In this document: piece after piece, positions 59,478 to 64,000 of the stretch
Layout: the number at the start of each line of letters is the position of its first letter
How positions within the stretch are numbered: position 1 is the stretch's first letter
Origin: Fagopyrum homotropicum
Lineage: Eukaryota > Streptophyta > Magnoliopsida > Caryophyllales > Polygonaceae
Direction: 5' to 3'
NCBI GenBank assembly: GCA_033239125.1
Contig: BSWB01000001.1
Coordinates: 114,818,916 to 114,882,915, forward strand
DNA length: 64,000 nt
Program-made: the position numbers and the translations under genes
Notes under the pieces: generated by a model
What the model was told of the DNA's origin: nothing
What the model saw: only the letters and a program-made list of their open reading frames with translations
Database searches by the model: none

Positions 59478-61267
59478 TGATGACATGATTTATGACGTTA
59501 GTTTAGACATTCATTTAGGTAGTTTTTCCCGTTATTCATGCATGGTTTGACATTAGTTCATGACGTTTATGCTTAATTCATGCATATTGTCGAAATAGAC
59601 GTCTACACGAGCTCTTGTTGGTTTTGTAGGTATTCTGGGGAGCTTTTGGAGCTCAATCGATACATTCGAGGATCATTCCTCGTGATGGCACACTTCTAGA
59701 CTCATTAAGGAGCAAGCTAGGAGCAAAGGAGAACACAAAAGACCTTGGTGGTGCATGCCTTGCACCAACTCATGGCTTAATGATCCAAAGAGAGCTGAAC
59801 AGAGAATTTAGCGGCCGAGAGGCCAAAATCTCGACCGTGGTTTTGGCTGTGGTTTTCTCTGGACAGCTTTGACACGTGTCCCACGATCTCTTTGCCCGAC
59901 CCTTGCTCTTGGTGGAGAATATAAGTTGTCCTGCAGGCTGTTGCTAGGGGATCCTCCACATTCTCTGACACATCATCATTATCCACATTAGGAATTCTTG
60001 GAGGAGAAGAAAAACACTCTCATTTTGGAGGAAGAACAACACATCAAGATAGAGATTTAGAGTGAACTTTTGAGTGAGATTTTTGTTGAAGAACTTTTGA
60101 AAGCATTGTGAGGAACATTTTGGAGCTGTATTTGAAGGATTGTAAGTCTTGTTTCATCTCATATTCAGCTAAGATTACTTGTTTCTTTTCACTCTTATTT
60201 CATTTTCTTGCTATGGAAGCCATGAATTCTTACATGTTGAGTTTGGATCTTAAAATGCATGTTGTTGGCTAAGTAGTTGTGATTCTAGGGTGATGGAATG
60301 ATGGTTATGGCTTGAACTATGATAGAATAGACTTGAATGTACCCTTGGATGATTTGCTTGCTCGAATCTTAACCCAGACCCAAAATCACGGCATGTTCTT
60401 GTAAAATCTCGAACGTGGTTTTGCCCGTGGTTTTCTCTGTTGTGCTTGTATTGATGAATCTGAATGTTAGGATGTTGGATTATTGAAATCCTAGTGTTTG
60501 TTAAGCATAATCTACCCTAGGGTGACCTAATGCTAGCAAACTAAGTAAGGGAAGAGACTTACCCTGTAATTCTCGATCTTAGATTCCAAAGATGATGAAC
60601 TCTAGGTAGTAGTGAGCCTCACAAGCCGCTATTGGACTGAGTGTGCTAGGATTGATGCTTAGAACTTGCCTTCCCGAGACTTACCCGGTAAGGAGAGGTT
60701 TGACCCCTAGATAGCAATCCGGTTTGTGTAGAAATCCCAACCTTAGGCTCCTAGAGACTTACCCGGTGATAGGACGTTAGGTGCGGGATTAGTGGACCAT
60801 GAGACTTACCCGCTGATTGATCCCATTTGAAAAACACCTTTTTCCCAACATACCGTAGCTTGTCCAAGGTTGATTAGAAGCTTGAGTCCAATGCCATAAC
60901 CGGAAGTCCTAACCCCTAGAATCCGCTTTTCTCCCCTTGATTACATATCTTATTCTTGTGTTGTTTGTTTGTGTTGCTAGTTTGATTTATAATATTGCAT
61001 GATTTGTGATCTTTTCTTGATCACCACAAAAACCCAACCCAAAAATATCATGATTTTCATTTCTTTATTTCCTTCTCTTTTCTTAGACTAGATTTGCACT
61101 ATCCATGATCACTTGTTTGATTTGATTTCACCTTAGTCTTCATGTTCGACCTCGGAATTCTATCCTTGCTACAAAACGACCCATACATTGTGGGTTCGCT
61201 AGGAGTTAGTAAATTATATCGAGTTATAAATTGTAAGACTTTTGTGCTATACGTTTCTAGCGTAACA
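59478..61267 (+). repeat. S: Athila-type solo LTR, 1,790 bp
   Basis: It starts TGATGACATG and ends GCGTAACA, with TTTGG at 59473-59477 and 61268-61272. No internal sequence is present, so the element was reduced by LTR-LTR recombination. It has GAGACTTACC motifs at 60554, 60676, 60754 and 60801, and palindrome-like AAAATCTCGACCGTGGTTTT at 59825-59844 and a sibling at 60403-60422. A TATAAG lies near 59920. The sequence E5 reads on either side is continuous. Confidence 0.88.
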
Positions 61268-61272
61268 TTTGG

Positions 61273-64000
61273 AATTCATGATTGGCTTGTAGATTTATTT
61301 GTCATGTAGTTAGTACATGAAAAAGTCATTTTAGGGATGGATTGAATGGACCGTCATGGTGCGGTTTTAGATATCGGTAGGCGGACCATGTCGGTCACTA
61401 CCGAGGAAGGTCAAATAGAGCTATTCCGAGGATGGGACCTTAGAAAGACCGGTACTTTCATCAGTGTAGTCCAAGCGACGAAGCTAATTGGACAAGGTTG
61501 TGAGGCCTTCTTGTGTTATGCCATGAAGGAGGGTGAGAGTATGACATTATAGGATATTCCCGTCGTATGCGACTTCATCGACATTTTTGACGAGCCATCC
61601 AGCTTACCGCCACAGTGGAGTGTGGATTTCGGCATCAAGTTAGAGCCGGGGACGAGACCGATCTCGAAGGCACCATACCGTATGTCGCCTATTGAGTTGT
61701 TGGTGTTGAATAAGCAACTCAAGGAGTTAGCTAAGAATGGCTTCATACACCCTAGTGTTTCCCCATGGGGTGCACCGATACTTTTTGTGCGGAAGAAGGA
61801 CGGATTGATGAGGCTGTGCATCAATTACCAAGAGCTGAACAAGGTGACGACCAAGAAAAAGTATCTGCTACCTCACATTAAAGACTTGTTGGATCAATTG
61901 CAGGGAGATTTTGTGTTCTCCTATATAGATATGAGGTCCAGATATCACCAGTTGAGGGTGTGAGAGAAGGATGTGCCCAAGGCAGCATTTCGGACTCGAT
62001 ATGGCCACTACGAGTTTGTAGTGATGCCATTCGGGCTCACGAATGCGCCCACCGTCTTTATGGAGTTGATGAATTGAATCTTCATCGACTTCCTGGATAT
62101 GTTTGTGGTGGTCTTCATAGATGATATCCTGGTGTACTCTCGGAGCACAGAGGAACACGCGGGACATTTAAGGATAGTGCTGCGAGTTTTGCAAGATAGG
62201 AAGTTGTACGCGAAGCTCTCTAAGTGCGAGTTCTGGATACATGAGGTGGCCTTCTTCGGTCACATAGTTCCCGCCAAGGGGATCAAGGTTGATCTGGCGA
62301 AGATTGAGTCAGTAGTAGCGTGGACGACTCCATAGAATGTCAAGGAAGTACGCAGCTTCCATGGCTTGGCTGGATATTTCCATAGGTTTGTGGAAGGGTT
62401 TTTTGTGATCGCCCGGACACTTACCAACAAACTACGGTTTGTATGGTCCAAGCCGTGTACTCAGAGTTTCGAGGAGCTGAAGAAGAGATTGATTTATGCT
62501 CCCATCTTAGCACAACTAGAGGGCATATATGATTTTGTGGTTTATAGCGATGCATCCAAGTTAGGCTTGGGATGTTTTCTGATTCAGAAGTAGACTCATT
62601 GTTTATGCGTCTAGACAGCTGAAGACGTATGAGAAGAACTATCCCACCCATGATCAAGAGTTAGTGGTAGTGGTTCACGCCTTGAAGATCTGGCGGCATT
62701 ACTTGTATGGAGTATCATGCCAGATCGTCACAAACCATTAGAGTTTGAAGTATATTTTCACTCATTGGGAATCGAATACCGCTAAAGGAGGTGACTCAAG
62801 TTGATCAAGGATTTTGACTTTGAGATTTTGTATCATCCGGGGAAGGCGAATGTAGTCGCCGATGCCCTTAGTAGGAAGATGCCTCGAGAGAAGGCAACAA
62901 CAAGATTGACGCCTCAATCTTAGTTGTAGAGGGATATAGCGTGGCTAGAGTTGGACATTCAATTTCCTGATACAGACAATCACTTGTCTACCTTAGAGGT
63001 TCTACCTGATCTTGTTGGAAGAGATCCGACATAAGAAGGAGACCGGCCCGACGCTAAGACGGATCTGAGACATGATGTCTCGAGGTGAGGCTCCACAGTT
63101 CACCATAGGTGCCGATGGAGTGATGAGGCGCCGCTAACGTTTTTGTGTACCATATGATAGAGAGCTGAGACAGAGGATTTTACACGAGACTCACACTAGA
63201 CATTACTCAGTGCACCTAGGTGCGAGTATGATTTATCAATATGTGAGACGTTCTTCCTGGTGGGGCGGGTTGAAGCCCGACGTGACTAGATTTGTGGCCT
63301 AGTGTGTGAATTGTCAATGAGTCAAGATAGAGTATTGTAGACCCGGAGGAGAACTCCATCCACAAATAGTACTGTAGTGGAAGTGGGAGGACATCTCCAT
63401 GAACTTTGTTACAGGTTTGAGACCGAGTAGTAGCTTTGATGCTATCTGGGTCATAGTTGATAGACTAACGAAGATGGTACGTTTTATCCCTATTAGGGAA
63501 ACGTGGCTGGTGAGTCGGCTAGCTGAGGAGTTCACTAGGAAGATAGTTAGACTCCATAGGGTACCGAGGACTATTGTCTTTGATAGAGATGGACATTTTA
63601 CTTCACAGTTTTGGTAGCAGGTACACACTGTCTTGGGTACAGGCCTTCACTTTACGATGGGTTTTCTTTCTCAGTCAGATGGTCAGTCAGAGAGGACTAT
63701 AAAGACCTTAGAGGATATGTTGATCGCTTGTGTGCTAGACTAGGGACATGTATGGTCTGCTCACCTCCCGTTGGTCAAGTTTTCTTACAACAACTAGCAT
63801 GCATTGATCAGGATGGCCCCTTACGAGGTGTTGTATGGACGGAGATTCCGTACGCCTTTATACTAGGATAAGCCGAGCAATACCAGTGGTATAGCTCCCG
63901 AGCACATACAGGATGATATAGCCCGAGTGTCATTGATTAGAGAATGGATGTTGGCCGCACAAAGCCACCATATGTCATATGTAGATAAGAGGCGCCGTTC
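61273..64000 (+). pseudogene. pol: E5 protease end-RT-RNase H-integrase
   Basis: From DWLVDLFVM the sequence follows E1: RT with MPFGLTNAPTVFMELMN and VVVFIDD (Asp pair at 62120-62125, intact), then RNase H, integrase zinc finger and core. More than ten stops and several frameshifts are present, for example near 62590 and 62790. The integrase MDF motif reads MNF (63399-63407), so the first catalytic Asp is lost, and SDRD reads FDRD. The frame leaves the window near the GPY/F module. Confidence 0.85.

Larger units (their letters stand above)
59030..64000 (+). mobile_element. E5: decayed Tekay-like chromovirus, truncated left, running off the window
   Basis: It is collinear with E1 from the gag zinc knuckles to the integrase. 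There is no LTR, primer site or capsid on the left, and the right side leaves the window within the integrase. It is split by solo LTR S at 59477/61268. Many stops indicate an old copy. Confidence 0.85.

Overview
The window looks like repeat-rich nuclear DNA of a flowering plant, probably a eudicot. It carries plant-type Ty3/gypsy chromoviruses, Athila-type elements, small Helitrons, a Tourist-like MITE, a hAT element, and one intact plant-specific host gene, a 3-ketoacyl-CoA synthase (KCS). I see no prokaryotic or organellar features. I cannot name the species.

Layout: (1) 1-10328 is a young Tekay-type chromovirus (E1, + strand). Its 5' LTR is cut by the window edge, and its single gag-pol frame is broken by two amber codons. 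(2) 10329-17943 holds minus-strand LTR-element remains: an LTR and 3' UTR of a second chromovirus family (E2), with a large non-coding LARD-like element (E3) inserted in it. (3) 18052-19047 is a head-to-tail cluster of small Helitrons. (4) 19374-20976 is the KCS gene, two exons, 506 aa, active-site triad present. (5) 20977-29986 is AT-rich intergenic DNA with MITEs and short tandem repeats. (6) 29992-58065 is one old CRM-like chromovirus (G, target-site duplication CATAT) filled with later insertions. An Athila-type LTR (A1) sits in its 5' LTR. A Tekay-like element (E4, TSD GAGAT) sits in its gag. E4 in turn holds an integrase-less Athila element (H, TSD GAAGC). A non-autonomous hAT (TSD GAGGACAT) sits in the G integrase. 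(7) 59030-64000 is a decayed Tekay-like element (E5) holding an Athila-type solo LTR (S, TSD TTTGG).

The nesting agrees with LTR divergence counted by eye: G about 13%, H about 5%, E1 about 1.5%. The KCS is the only gene that looks functional for the host; its product would extend very-long-chain fatty acids in the ER. All retroelement reading frames seen here are interrupted.

The most unusual signal is a set of dispersed short palindromes with a CTCG-N-CCGAG core. Each retroelement family has its own flanks: AAATCTCG..CGAGATTT in G and A1, CACCTCGG..GAGGTG in H, and an asymmetric form in S. In G and H they sit in linkers between protein domains and in LTR or leader DNA, not in the conserved domains, and in G's LTRs a pair of half-sites brackets the TATA box. 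A second signal is a four-copy GAGACTTACCCGGTRA motif with conserved spacing in the Athila-type LTRs. Its ACTTACC core equals the 5' end of U1 snRNA.
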